From the NCBI GenBank assembly GCA_964569315.1, contig CAZMUZ010000023.1, forward strand, positions 1 to 39,473: a DNA stretch of 39,473 nucleotides, read 5' to 3'. Shown piece after piece: positions 32,306 through 39,473 of the stretch (the stretch's first letter is position 1; every line of letters starts with the position of its first letter). Position numbers and translations under genes: made by a program. The notes below the pieces were generated by a model that saw only the letters and a program-made list of their open reading frames with translations, was not told the DNA's origin and ran no database searches. The DNA comes from CADEFF01 sp964569315. Its GTDB lineage: Bacteria; Pseudomonadota; Alphaproteobacteria; Dongiales; Dongiaceae.

Positions 32306-33508
32306 CTAGGACCGCCGGACGGCCGCCGCGATCGCCTCGAAGGCGCGGAGCGCCGGGCCGATCTGCTCGGGCATGGTCGGTTTCGGCCAGCTCGAGAACT
32401 TGACCGCGGTCATCTCCGCCTCGGGGTCGATATAGATCATCTGGCCGTAGATGCCGCGGCCGAGGTGAATCCCCCGCGTGCCGTCCGCCACCCACCACTG
32501 GTTGCGGTAGGCCCCCTTCGGCATCTGCGAGCGGAAGGGTTCCTGCCGGAACTTCTCCGTCTCGCCCGCGCGCGATTGCCGCACCCATTCGGCCGGCACG
32601 ATCTGCCGTCCGTTGAAATGCCCGAGATTGCGGTGCATCTCGGCGAAGCGCCCGAGATCGCGCAAGCTGACGCAGAGCCCGCCGTCGGCAAGCGCGGTGC
32701 CGACGCCGTCGAGGCAGATATAGGCTTCATGCTCGGTGCCGAGCTTCGACCAGATACGCTCGCCGAGCAGCTCCGCCAGATGCCGGCCGGTCGCCCGCTC
32801 CGCGGCCCAGCCGAGCGTATCCGTATCGGCGGAGCGATAGGTGAAGGCCTCGCCATGCGCGCTCTCCCGCTCGAGCCCCGCCAGGAGCTCGTAGATCGAG
32901 CGCGGATCCTCCGGCCGCGTCCGCGGCGCCCAGCCGCAGGCGATGTCGAGCAGGGCCGAATGTGAACGCGGATCGTAATAGTCCTCGCTGAAGCGGATGC
33001 CGGTCTGCATGTCGAGCAGATGGCGCAATGTCGCGCCGCCATAGCCCGAGCGCGCAAGCTCGGGCACATAGGCCGCGACCGGCATCTCCGGATCGAGCCG
33101 CCCTTCCGCCGCCAGACAGCCGATCATGTCGCCGACCACCGACTTGGTGACCGACTGGCACATATGCGTCGTTTCGGGGAGGAAGCCTTCGCGATAGCGC
33201 TCATAGACGATCCGCCCGCGCGCCAGCACGAGCAGCCCGTCGGTGAAGCTGTCGGCGAGCCAGGCCTCGATCGTGCGGCTCTCGCCTTCGTTGATGAAGC
33301 CGAGCCGGTCCAGATCGCGCGGATCGCGCTCGAAGGCGAGCGCCGGCCCCTCGCCGCGCGGGATCGGCGCCGTCGGGAACATCCGCCTGACGTTGCGAAA
33401 GCACCACTGGATATGGGCGCGGCTCGCCTGCCAGTTCTCCGGCGTCACCCGCAAGCCGGCCTGCGGCGGAAAGCCGCGCATCATGCTTCCGATCCCGCCA
33501 TCCTGCAT
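32306..33508 (-). CDS. Beta-lactamase-fold serine hydrolase
   Basis: A 400-residue serine hydrolase of the class C beta-lactamase/DD-peptidase/esterase group. The S-x-x-K motif is S119-V-T-K122 (MCQSVTKSVVGD), the second motif is Y224-R-S (FTYRSADTD), and a third-motif-like HLGRG lies near the C-terminus. There is no signal peptide, so it is probably a cytoplasmic esterase or amidase (6-aminohexanoate-dimer hydrolase-like) rather than a resistance enzyme. It precedes the guanidine-enzyme gene on the same strand by 174 bp. Confidence 0.88.
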   Translation of the reverse strand: MQDGGIGSMMRGFPPQAGLRVTPENWQASRAHIQWCFRNVRRMFPTAPIPRGEGPALAFERDPRDLDRLGFINEGESRTIEAWLADSFTDGLLVLARGRIVYERYREGFLPETTHMCQSVTKSVVGDMIGCLAAEGRLDPEMPVAAYVPELARSGYGGATLRHLLDMQTGIRFSEDYYDPRSHSALLDIACGWAPRTRPEDPRSIYELLAGLERESAHGEAFTYRSADTDTLGWAAERATGRHLAELLGERIWSKLGTEHEAYICLDGVGTALADGGLCVSLRDLGRFAEMHRNLGHFNGRQIVPAEWVRQSRAGETEKFRQEPFRSQMPKGAYRNQWWVADGTRGIHLGRGIYGQMIYIDPEAEMTAVKFSSWPKPTMPEQIGPALRAFEAIAAAVRRS

Positions 33509-33631
33509 CGCCCTCTCCCGCCCTTGTCGCGCATCGCCGATGTCGCACCTTGCCGATCCTGCGGCATTTCGCGCGCGCGCGCCAAGCCCCCGCGGCGCCC
33601 GCAGGCCGGCGTCTCGATGCGGCGATCGGCG

Positions 33632-34375
33632 TCAGATCTCGATCAGCATCCGTTCGACGTTCGCATAGGCGGAGCCGTCGGGAGCCTCGAGGGGATAGCG
33701 GCCGAGGAGCTTGTAGTCGGCATTGCCGAGGCCGTCCTCGCGATAGCGCCGGTCCTTCGGGGTCGGCCAGCGCGCATCGTAGAAGGCGCGGTTGCGCCGG
33801 CTCTCCTCGCTCGGCACGCCCATGCTGGCGAAGCCGCGATTGCGATGCGGCAGGGTGTTGAAGGTGCCGTCGCGCAGTTCGATCTCGAGCCCTTCGGCAA
33901 GGCAGCGGTTGCGCAGGTCGTTGTCATGAAAGCCCCAGCCCCAATAGTCGTTGCTGTAGCCGTTGACGCGGCGAAAATCCGCGGCCGGAAACATCACCAC
34001 CGCGCCGAAGAAATCCTCGTAGCGATGGCGCACCACGAAGTCGGAGCCCTCGCCGCCCGCCACGGCGTCGGCGCCGTACCAGACGACGCGCGTCGGCCGG
34101 TCCGGCGCGCGGTAATCGGCCCAGATCGGCAGATAGTCCACGTCATGGAAGCAGACATAGTCGCAGGCTGCCTCGGTCAGCAGGAACCCGGCATTGCAGA
34201 GCTTGCCAGGATTGAAGGCCTTGCCCGCTGCCTGCTCGAGAACGGTCACGCGATAGGGGATGTGCTTGTCCAGCTTGTCGCGCTGGAAATAGGCCGCGAT
34301 ATGCGGAAGGAAGCGCGCGAGATGCGCCGCGCGGTCGCGATAGGGCACCAGGATCGAGAGCCGGGGCAGGGTCAT
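33632..34375 (-). CDS. GT7-like glycosyltransferase (beta-1,4-galactosyltransferase type)
   Basis: A 247-residue glycosyltransferase like the catalytic domain of beta-1,4-galactosyltransferases. The opening is LSILVPYRDRAAHLARFLP. The metal motif DVD (78-80) is in CFHDVDYLP. The FNPGKLCNAGF block is close to FNRAKLLNVGF of B4GALT. The WGWGFHDNDLRNR stretch matches WGWGGEDDD. H177 (LPHRNRG) is at the metal-binding histidine; the methionine ligand of B4GALT1 is threonine here. No transmembrane anchor is seen. The start at 34375 is chosen because homology begins there; the longer frame to 34702 has no family-like sequence. Confidence 0.82.
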   Translation of the reverse strand: MTLPRLSILVPYRDRAAHLARFLPHIAAYFQRDKLDKHIPYRVTVLEQAAGKAFNPGKLCNAGFLLTEAACDYVCFHDVDYLPIWADYRAPDRPTRVVWYGADAVAGGEGSDFVVRHRYEDFFGAVVMFPAADFRRVNGYSNDYWGWGFHDNDLRNRCLAEGLEIELRDGTFNTLPHRNRGFASMGVPSEESRRNRAFYDARWPTPKDRRYREDGLGNADYKLLGRYPLEAPDGSAYANVERMLIEI

Positions 34376-34446
34376 GCCGAAACCCCCTGAAATGGGGCGC
34401 CAACGATGCCCCCGGCCGCCGCTTCGGCGCGATGCGCGGGCTCGGC

Positions 34447-34695
34447 CTAGCCGAGCCCGCCGACGAGCAGATCGTGGAAGAGCGGCTGCAGCCAGGCGAG
34501 CCAGAGATAGCCGCCGGCGACCGCGAGGACGAAGGCCACGCAGGTGAGCTTCACCCCCCGCGCCGACATGCCGCCGAGCGGAACGGGCATCGGCTCGGGC
34601 TGCGCGACGGAGGGGTGAATCGGACGCATTCGGGAATAATACGCCCGCGGCTTTCCGAGCGTCGATAGCGATCCCATATAAGCCACCGTCCGCAT
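34447..34695 (-). CDS. Small single-pass membrane protein, unknown
   Basis: Up to 82 residues with one clear transmembrane helix near the C-terminus (KLTCVAFVLAVAGGYLWLAWL) and a proline-rich N-terminal part. I do not recognise a family. No start has a good ribosome site; the internal ATGs at 34677 and 34629 are possible (76 or 60 residues). It is divergent from the next gene and follows the glycosyltransferase only by position on the same strand. Confidence 0.5.
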   Translation of the reverse strand: MRTVAYMGSLSTLGKPRAYYSRMRPIHPSVAQPEPMPVPLGGMSARGVKLTCVAFVLAVAGGYLWLAWLQPLFHDLLVGGLG

Positions 34696-34743
34696 TAACC
34701 ATGCTGGAGCGCCAATGGCGACCGGCCTTTCGGAATTTCGCTA

Positions 34744-35478
34744 GTGGCCCGCCACCGCTCCAGGACGGCGCGCTGGCTCGTTCCGCTGCTGCTCGCCCTC
34801 ATCGTCCTGGCCGCGATCGCCTTCTGGCCGAAGCCGGGGGCACATGACGCCCCGTCGCCGACGGCATCCGCCTGCATCGCCGAGCCCCGGCTCGCGAAGC
34901 CGGGCGAGACGGTCTGCGGGCTCGGCCTCGACGCCGAGGCGCGGATCACCTACCGCGGCAACCCGATCTCGGACCCCTGGATCGTCACCTACGACAGCAG
35001 CGGCGCCGGCAACCTCCCCGCCCGCGCCATGGTCGTGTTTCCGCCTTCGGAGCGCTTTGCGCTGCTGGCGGGCTGCGAGGGCGACGATCCGCAGGCGATC
35101 TGCTGGTCGCTGCGGCTGGTCGATCTGGTCGCCGGAAAGGTCCGGCCGGTATCCAGCGCCTCGCATTACGGACCGAAGCGCTGGATCTCCTGGGCGCCGG
35201 ACGGCAATCGCCTCGCCCTGATCGACGATCTGGAGGGCGATCAGGTGGTCACCATCATGGAGGGCGCATCGGGGGCGATCGAACTGCATCGACCCGAGAA
35301 CGGGATGGCGGTCTGGCGCATCGACGAGAAGAGCTTCGCGTGGGATGCGGCCGACCGGTTCCATGTGACGGTGACGCCCTGCGAGCGGAGCGAGGATCCC
35401 GCGCAGCCCGCGTCGAACTGCAGCGAGCCTGTCCGGTACAGCGGCACGGTGCCGCTTAGCGCGATCGGCGCACCCTAA
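34744..35478 (+). CDS. Signal-anchored beta-propeller-like envelope protein, unknown
   Basis: A 244-residue protein starting with GTG (34744). It has a basic N-terminus and one hydrophobic helix (LVPLLLALIVLAAIAFW, about 12-28), so it is exported or anchored. The remainder contains a TolB-like segment (KRWISWAPDGNRLALID) and several cysteines (C44, C58 and others), consistent with a periplasmic WD40-like fold with disulfides. I do not recognise a function. It faces away from the small membrane protein and ends 12 bp from the next gene's stop. Confidence 0.65.
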   Translation: MARHRSRTARWLVPLLLALIVLAAIAFWPKPGAHDAPSPTASACIAEPRLAKPGETVCGLGLDAEARITYRGNPISDPWIVTYDSSGAGNLPARAMVVFPPSERFALLAGCEGDDPQAICWSLRLVDLVAGKVRPVSSASHYGPKRWISWAPDGNRLALIDDLEGDQVVTIMEGASGAIELHRPENGMAVWRIDEKSFAWDAADRFHVTVTPCERSEDPAQPASNCSEPVRYSGTVPLSAIGAP

Positions 35479-35490
35479 CCCGAGGGATCG

Positions 35491-35748
35491 TCACCGGCCG
35501 TTGACGTCGTCGCGCGGGCCGCGCCCGGCGTCGGAGACGTCCGCGTCCGTGCCGCTCCGGTCGCTGTGGAAGACCAGCGCCATCAGCAGGATCGCGAGGC
35601 CCGAGCTGAAGAGCGTGCCCAGCACCAGCGCGACCCAGCCATGAGCCGAGAGGGCCGGCATCACCCAGCCGTTCACGCCCCACAGCACGAGGCAGATGAA
35701 GGCGAGCAGGCCGACGCAGCAGGCGGAGAACAGCAGAATCCAGCGCAT
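35491..35748 (-). CDS. Small two-helix membrane protein, unknown
   Basis: An 85-residue membrane protein with two hydrophobic segments (WILLFSACCVGLLAFICLVLW and GWVALVLGTLFSSGLAILLM) and an acidic tail. The start at 35748 is preferred over the ATG at 35760, because GGAG lies 6 bp before it. It ends 12 bp from the convergent gene, with the tRNA gene just upstream on the same strand. No family recognised. Confidence 0.6.
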   Translation of the reverse strand: MRWILLFSACCVGLLAFICLVLWGVNGWVMPALSAHGWVALVLGTLFSSGLAILLMALVFHSDRSGTDADVSDAGRGPRDDVNGR

Positions 35749-35815
35749 ATCCCTCTCCATCGCCGGGCCGATCGGAAGCCCGAAGGTTGGTGCGCGGAGG
35801 GATGTTCGGAGGCCG

Positions 35816-35890
<75 letters not shown>

Positions 35891-35941
35891 TCGACCACGA
35901 ACAGTCGCTTCCGGCAGCTTGCAGGATACCAGATCCGCCGG

Positions 35942-35960
35942 CCTCCCGACGGCCGGGAGG
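35942..35960 (-). terminator. Hairpin after cpdR
   Basis: CCTCCCG, loop ACGGC, CGGGAGG, about 85 bp after the cpdR stop and before the tRNA gene. No U-run, so a weak terminator or processing signal. Confidence 0.4.
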
Positions 35961-36044
35961 GTGTGGCTATTAGCAGCGCCCCCCGCATCTTGGCAAGCCC
36001 GGAACCGGGGGAAGCCTGCCCTGCGCGGGCCCGAACTCGCGACC

Positions 36045-36404
36045 TCAGGCCGCGAGGATGGCATCCACTTCGGCCACCAGGTCGCGCAGGTGGAAAGGCT
36101 TCGAGAGAACCCGCGGCGCGCCGGGCAGGCCGTCGCGCTGGCGAAGCGCCACCGCGGCGAAGCCGGTGATGAACAGCACCTTCAGGGCGGGGTCCTTGGC
36201 CGAGGCGCGCCGGGCGAGCTCGATGCCGTCCAGCCCCGGCATGACCACGTCGGCCAGGAGCAGGTCGAAGACGTTGCTCTGCATGGCTTCGTCGGCGATC
36301 GAGCCGTCGCTCGCCGCCTCCACCATATGGCCAGCACGGCGCAGCGCGCGGGCGAGAAACTCCCGCAGCGACTCGTCGTCCTCGGCCAGCAGAATGCGTG
36401 CCAT
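36045..36404 (-). CDS. cpdR: CpdR single-domain response regulator
   Basis: A 119-residue receiver-only response regulator that matches CpdR, the adaptor that recruits ClpXP and controls cell-cycle proteolysis in alphaproteobacteria when unphosphorylated. Acidic pocket D9/D10, phospho-acceptor D52 (LLADVVMPG), and the highly conserved VLFITGFAAVAL and VLSKPFHLRDLVAEVD segments with the switch lysine are all present. No output domain, as expected. AGGAGG lies 8 bp before the ATG. A TTAA...TAAC element in the upstream gap may be a CtrA-like site. Confidence 0.93.
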   Translation of the reverse strand: MARILLAEDDESLREFLARALRRAGHMVEAASDGSIADEAMQSNVFDLLLADVVMPGLDGIELARRASAKDPALKVLFITGFAAVALRQRDGLPGAPRVLSKPFHLRDLVAEVDAILAA

Positions 36405-36548
36405 GCAAAGCCCCTCCTAGAGCGCCTGGAACCATAATCTGCAAGCTTGAACCAAAGGTTAGCACAGCTTAATGCGGCAAGGCAGCCTCGCTTAGGGACG
36501 GAATTCGACCAATGACAGCGCAGAATCAATCGGTTAAATCAGACGGCC

Positions 36549-37436
36549 ATGACCGTAAGCAGCGCGCCCGTCCCGCCGAACGATCGGCCCTTCGACTTGC
36601 TCGCGCCGGCCGCGCAGAGAGTGCCGCTGGTCTTTGCTTCGCCGCATAGCGGCAGCGTCTATCCACCCGAGTTCGTCGCCGCCTCGCGCCTCGATCCGCT
36701 GACCTTGCGGCGCTCCGAGGATTCCTATGTCGACGAGCTGTTCGGCGCAGCGCCGGCGCTCGGCGCGCCGCTGCTGCGCGCGCTTTTCCCGCGCGCCTTC
36801 GTCGATCCCAATCGCGAGGCGATGGAGCTCGATCCCGCCATGTTCGAGGACGCCCTGCCGCCGGGCGCGAAGGTGGCGACGCCGCGCGTCGTCGCCGGTC
36901 TCGGCTCGATCGCGCGCGTCGTCGCAACCGGCGAGGAGATCTACGGACATAAATTGCGCTACGCCGAGGCGCGCGATCGGCTCGACCGTTTCTATCGCCC
37001 CTATCACGGCGCGCTCGAGGAGCTCGTTCATGCGACGCGGCGGCGCTTCGGCCATTGCCTGCTGATCGATTGCCATTCCATGCCTTCCGTCGGCGGGCCG
37101 ATGGAACGCGACGCCGGCGATGCGCGCGTCGACGTGGTGCTGGGCGATTGCCACGGGCGCTCCTGCGCGCCGCTCGTGACGAGCCATGTCGAAGGCCTGC
37201 TGATGCGCCAGGGGCTGCGGGTCGCCCGCAACACGCCCTATGCCGGCGGCTATGTGACGCAGTTCTACGGCCGGCCGGCCGAAGGGCTGCATGCGCTGCA
37301 GATCGAGATCAACCGGGCGCTCTACATGGACGAGGCCAGCTATCGGCGCGGCCCCGGCTTCGAGCGCATCCGCGAGGCGATGACCGGGCTCATCGGCGGC
37401 CTGGCCGCGCTGGAGCGCACGGCCTTCGCCGCATGA
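36549..37436 (+). CDS. N-formylglutamate amidohydrolase family protein
   Basis: A 295-residue enzyme of the N-formylglutamate amidohydrolase (HutG-like) family, which splits formyl groups from N-formylglutamate in histidine breakdown. The family blocks SPHSGSVYPPEF (H33), VDPNREAMELDP and LLIDCHSMPS (D174, H176) are clear; the histidines and acidic residues probably bind Zn2+. No other hut genes are here, so the substrate may be a different formyl-amino compound. The stop overlaps the next start by 4 bp. It is divergent from cpdR, a pairing I recall from other alphaproteobacteria. Confidence 0.88.
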   Translation: MTVSSAPVPPNDRPFDLLAPAAQRVPLVFASPHSGSVYPPEFVAASRLDPLTLRRSEDSYVDELFGAAPALGAPLLRALFPRAFVDPNREAMELDPAMFEDALPPGAKVATPRVVAGLGSIARVVATGEEIYGHKLRYAEARDRLDRFYRPYHGALEELVHATRRRFGHCLLIDCHSMPSVGGPMERDAGDARVDVVLGDCHGRSCAPLVTSHVEGLLMRQGLRVARNTPYAGGYVTQFYGRPAEGLHALQIEINRALYMDEASYRRGPGFERIREAMTGLIGGLAALERTAFAA

Positions 37437-37987
37437 ACGACGCGCCGCCGCCTTTCGCCGACATCGCAGTGCGGGATGCGACGCCGGCCGACATGGCCGC
37501 GATTCGCGAGATCTACGCCTATCACGTCCTGCACAGCGTGGCCTCCTTCGAGGAGGTGCCGCCCGGCGAAGCGGAGATGAACCGCCGCCGGGAGGACGTC
37601 GTCGCCAAGGGCTTCCCCTATCTCGTGGCGGAGCGTCAGGGCATCGTTCGCGGCTACGGCTATTGCAGCACCTTCCGCCCGCGCTCGGCCTATCGCTACA
37701 CCGTCGAGGATTCCGTCTATGTGGCGCCGGACGCGGTCGGCCAGGGGTTCGGCCGCGCGGTGATGCGCGAGGTGATCCGCCGCGCGACCGAACTCGGCAT
37801 GCGGCAGATGATCGCCGTGATCGGCGATTCCGCGAGCGGCGCCTCGATCAAGATGCATGAGAGTCTCGGCTTCCGCCGCGTGGCGGTGCTGCCCTCGGTC
37901 GGCTTCAAGCTCGGCCGCTGGGTGGACGGGGTGATCATGCAGCGCGCGCTCGGCGAGGGCGACGGCACCGATCCCGCCCGGCGCTGA
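37433..37987 (+). CDS. GNAT N-acetyltransferase (phosphinothricin-acetyltransferase-like)
   Basis: A 184-residue GNAT enzyme that transfers acetyl from acetyl-CoA to an amine. The acetyl-CoA pyrophosphate loop is VAPDAVGQGFGRAVM (97-111). The YRYTVEDSVYV strand, HVLHSVASFEEVPP near the N-terminus and the GFKLGRWVDGVIMQ end are those of phosphinothricin/methionine-sulfone acetyltransferases. It begins with an ATGA overlap with the preceding gene. Those relatives acetylate free amino groups of amino-acid analogues; this fits an operon that handles acylated amino acids. Confidence 0.9.
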   Translation: MNDAPPPFADIAVRDATPADMAAIREIYAYHVLHSVASFEEVPPGEAEMNRRREDVVAKGFPYLVAERQGIVRGYGYCSTFRPRSAYRYTVEDSVYVAPDAVGQGFGRAVMREVIRRATELGMRQMIAVIGDSASGASIKMHESLGFRRVAVLPSVGFKLGRWVDGVIMQRALGEGDGTDPARR

Positions 37988-38015
37988 GCCGGCCCGCGGC
38001 CTTCTCCCGATAAGC

Positions 38016-38046
38016 AAAAAAATGGCCGTGCCCGAAGGCACGGCCA
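38016..38046 (-). terminator. Intrinsic terminator of the sRNA candidate
   Basis: TGGCCGTGCC, loop CGAA (UUCG on the minus strand), GGCACGGCCA, a 10-bp stem, then seven A on the plus strand (a run of seven U on the minus transcript). This is the clearest intrinsic terminator in the window. It could also partly stop the convergent GNAT transcript. Confidence 0.85.
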
Positions 38047-38126
38047 AGTTTATGGGAGGAAACGCCCATGAGGCGTTCGAGCGGCAGCGAGGTCGTCAGG
38101 GGGACAGACCGGCCGCATACCGCAAT
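38016..38126 (-). ncRNA. Candidate trans-acting sRNA with anti-Shine-Dalgarno motif
   Basis: A predicted ~110-nt transcript. Hairpin 1 uses GCGGC/GCCGC (38116-38112 and 38085-38081), GGTC/GACC (38110-38107 and 38094-38091) and GTC/GAC with a C-rich loop. Hairpin 2 is AACGCC, loop TCATG, GGCGTT (38077-38061). The stretch after hairpin 2 is single-stranded and holds CCUCCCA. The third hairpin is the terminator. This layout resembles AbcR (alpha-r15) and cuckoo sRNAs, which base-pair to ribosome binding sites; family membership is not proven. No start-codon-led frame of use is seen inside. Confidence 0.65.
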
Positions 38127-38131
38127 GCACA

Positions 38132-38159
38132 ATATTAGGGTCGACAAGGCCAATTGCAA
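38132..38159 (-). promoter_or_regulatory. Sigma-70 promoter of the sRNA candidate
   Basis: TTGCAA (38159-38154), a 16-bp spacer and TAATAT (38137-38132) on the minus strand, with a start near 38126. The -35 box sits in the palindrome ATTGCAAT (38153-38160). Confidence 0.6.
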
Positions 38160-38196
38160 TAGCGGATCTTGCAAATCATCCCGTTGATTTTGCTTA

Positions 38197-38219
38197 TTCT
38201 GCGGCGCTTTGCCGCAGAA
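38197..38219. repeat. Perfect 9-bp inverted repeat upstream of the sRNA promoter
   Basis: TTCTGCGGC, loop GCTTT, GCCGCAGAA. On the plus strand TCTTTTCC follows, so it may be a weak terminator, or a control element for the lytic transglycosylase mRNA. Confidence 0.5.
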
Positions 38220-38319
38220 AGTCTTTTCCGCGTGCATTGCAAAAAAATCTTCATACGCCGCGATCCGGGGACCGCCGGGCACGCGCGATGAGGTTATTCG
38301 TCGCCTTGGCACGGGTCTT

Positions 38320-38346
38320 GCTCCTTTCCTTGCCGGAACAAGGAGC
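38320..38346 (+). promoter_or_regulatory. Leader hairpin over the lytic transglycosylase ribosome site
   Basis: GCTCCTT (38320-38326) can pair with AAGGAGC (38340-38346), and alternatively TCCTTG (38327-38332) with CAAGGA (38339-38344). Both hide the AAGGAG Shine-Dalgarno of the next gene. Confidence 0.5.
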
Positions 38347-38354
38347 TTCGACCA

Positions 38355-39077
38355 ATGCAGATCACCCCCGGAACCCGCCGCTGGATCCTGCGCCTCGCCG
38401 GCGCGGCGGCGATCGCCGGCCTGACGCTGGGCAGCGTCCCGGCGGCGCAGGCCAGCGGAAACCCCGAGACTCCCGCCCCGGCAGCGCTCAAAGGCGACTG
38501 GACGCTTTGCAGCGGCGAGATCGCCGAGGTCGAGGCGGAGCTCGGCATACCGAGCCTCCTGCTGCAGGCCATCTCGACCGTCGAATCCGGGCGTTGGGAG
38601 AAATCCAGCGCGGAAAAATTTGCCTGGCCCTGGACGGTCATGGCCGAGGGCCGCGGCCGCTATTTGCCGACCAAGGCGGCCGCCATCGCCGAGGTGGAGA
38701 AGCTGCAGGCCGCCGGGATCCGGAACATCGATGTGGGCTGCATGCAGGTGAACCTGAAGCATCACCCCGACGCCTTCGCCAGCCTCGAGGAGGCCTTCGA
38801 CCCGGCAACCAACGTCGCCTACGCCGCCGCCTTCCTTCGCGCGCTCAAGAACGAGCAGCAATCCTGGGTCAAGGCGGTCGGCAGCTATCATTCGCGCACC
38901 CCTGCCTTCTACGTGAAGTACAGGGCGAAGGTTTTCGCCGCCTGGCGCGACGAGCGCCGCGATCAGCGGCAGCAGGAGCGCCAGCTCGCGGCCCAGGCGA
39001 AGCTCGGCCTCGTCGAGAGCCTCGGGTTCCGCCACGCCGGGCCGGTGCCGCCCACGATTACCGCCTGGGCGGAGTAA
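38355..39077 (+). CDS. Exported lytic transglycosylase-fold protein
   Basis: A 240-residue exported protein with a signal peptide (residues 1-34, cleavage near AQA-S) and a lysozyme-like transglycosylase domain (about 50-200). The catalytic glutamate is E77 in ISTVESGRW; GCMQVNLKHHP, AYAAAFLRAL and VGSYHSRTPAFYVKY are further family segments. It would cleave peptidoglycan, releasing anhydromuramyl ends, in the periplasm. Length is like small SLT-domain proteins. AAGGAG lies 9 bp before the ATG at the leader hairpin. It converges on the class V aminotransferase gene with 13 bp between stops. Confidence 0.87.
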   Translation: MQITPGTRRWILRLAGAAAIAGLTLGSVPAAQASGNPETPAPAALKGDWTLCSGEIAEVEAELGIPSLLLQAISTVESGRWEKSSAEKFAWPWTVMAEGRGRYLPTKAAAIAEVEKLQAAGIRNIDVGCMQVNLKHHPDAFASLEEAFDPATNVAYAAAFLRALKNEQQSWVKAVGSYHSRTPAFYVKYRAKVFAAWRDERRDQRQQERQLAAQAKLGLVESLGFRHAGPVPPTITAWAE

Positions 39078-39090
39078 CCTCCCGTGCGCA

Positions 39091-39473
39091 TCAACGCGCT
39101 GCCGCGATCGCCGAGATCGCCGCGGCGAAGCGTTCAATCTCGGCTTCGCTATTGTAGTAATGCACGGACGCGCGCACGAGATCGGGCAAGCCTCGCCTGG
39201 TCGCATCGAGCAGCGTCGACGACGGCGAGGATCCGGAGACATTGATCGCCTGGCCGCGCAGCCGCGCGACGATATCGCGCGCGCCGACGCCGCCGAGCGT
39301 GAAGCTCACGATCCCGCAACGGTGTCGACCGAGATCGCGGACGGCGACGCCGCCGATCCGGCCCAGCGCCTCCCGCAGGCTCGCGGCGAGGCTCGTCACG
39401 CGGCCTTCGATCGCCGCCAGCGACCAGCCGAGGGCGTAGTCGATCGCGACGCCGAGCCCGAGCTGCCCGGCCA
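39091..39473 (-). CDS. Class V aminotransferase, C-terminal part (5' end outside window)
   Basis: The last 127 codons of a class V PLP enzyme (cysteine desulfurase/isopenicillin N epimerase-like). The frame is open to the window edge. It reads QLGLGVAIDYALGWSLAAIE, then GGVAVRDLGRHRCGIVSFTL and ends with DLVRASVHYYNSEAEIERF, the typical C-terminal domain. The PLP lysine and cofactor half lie outside, so the exact substrate cannot be told. The internal ATG at 39399 is not the start. Confidence 0.88.
   Translation of the reverse strand, partial: AGQLGLGVAIDYALGWSLAAIEGRVTSLAASLREALGRIGGVAVRDLGRHRCGIVSFTLGGVGARDIVARLRGQAINVSGSSPSSTLLDATRRGLPDLVRASVHYYNSEAEIERFAAAISAIAAAR

Noticed and set aside
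34376..34702. N-terminal extension of the GT7-like protein
   Set aside because: The added residues are low-complexity and overlap the small membrane protein; family similarity begins at 34375.

Overview
The window is 39.5 kb of high-GC, gene-dense chromosomal DNA from an alphaproteobacterium, probably Rhodospirillales-like. The clade call rests on the CpdR response regulator, the 41-residue cysteine-free ribosomal protein L36, the glycolate oxidase GlcD/GlcE/GlcF set, the polar amino-acid ABC transporter and the strong GC-biased codon use. The genus is inference. I see no phage, insertion sequence, integrase or CRISPR array. Both ends cut a gene: the 3' part of pyruvate kinase at the left, and the C-terminus of a class V aminotransferase at the right.

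Left part (1-9 kb): after the pyk end, a tight minus-strand operon runs RarD-type permease, Rossmann-like protein, HemL-like class III aminotransferase, GT34-like glycosyltransferase. Then come a lone molybdopterin oxidoreductase, a secreted TPR protein and a DUF2817 zinc-hydrolase-like protein. A tandem 43-bp hairpin-forming repeat fills the next convergent gap. Region 9-16 kb holds the glycolate oxidase genes. glcD-glcE and glcF are separated by a divergent pair, an acyl-CoA-dehydrogenase-fold flavoprotein and an HxlR regulator, whose shared promoter region has a perfect TGTGA-N6-TCACA dyad. rpmJ (L36) lies just upstream of glcD with a clear sigma-70 promoter.

Middle (16-27 kb): a methyltransferase, a MATE exporter coupled to a D-arginine-dehydrogenase-like flavoenzyme, two tandem TPR-GT41 (SPINDLY/OGT-like) glycosyltransferases, a small low-affinity iron permease-like membrane protein, a nitrilase-family hydrolase, an ATP-grasp ligase-like protein and a DinB protein.

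Right (27-39.5 kb): a LysR regulator converges on a polar amino-acid ABC transporter (binding protein, one permease, ATPase). Next are a guanidine-modifying (arginine deiminase-fold) enzyme, a beta-lactamase-fold hydrolase, a beta-1,4-galactosyltransferase-like GT7 protein, small envelope proteins, tRNA-Val(GAC), cpdR, an N-formylglutamate amidohydrolase/GNAT pair and a lytic transglycosylase. The 37.99-38.35 kb gap has the layout of a small RNA gene on the minus strand: promoter, three hairpins, an exposed CCUCCCA anti-Shine-Dalgarno motif and an intrinsic terminator. The motif is perfectly complementary to the ribosome binding site of the ABC binding-protein gene in the same window. This sRNA candidate and the regulated ABC/guanidine-enzyme region are the most interesting parts. 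Functions come from motifs and remembered family features; no database search was possible.
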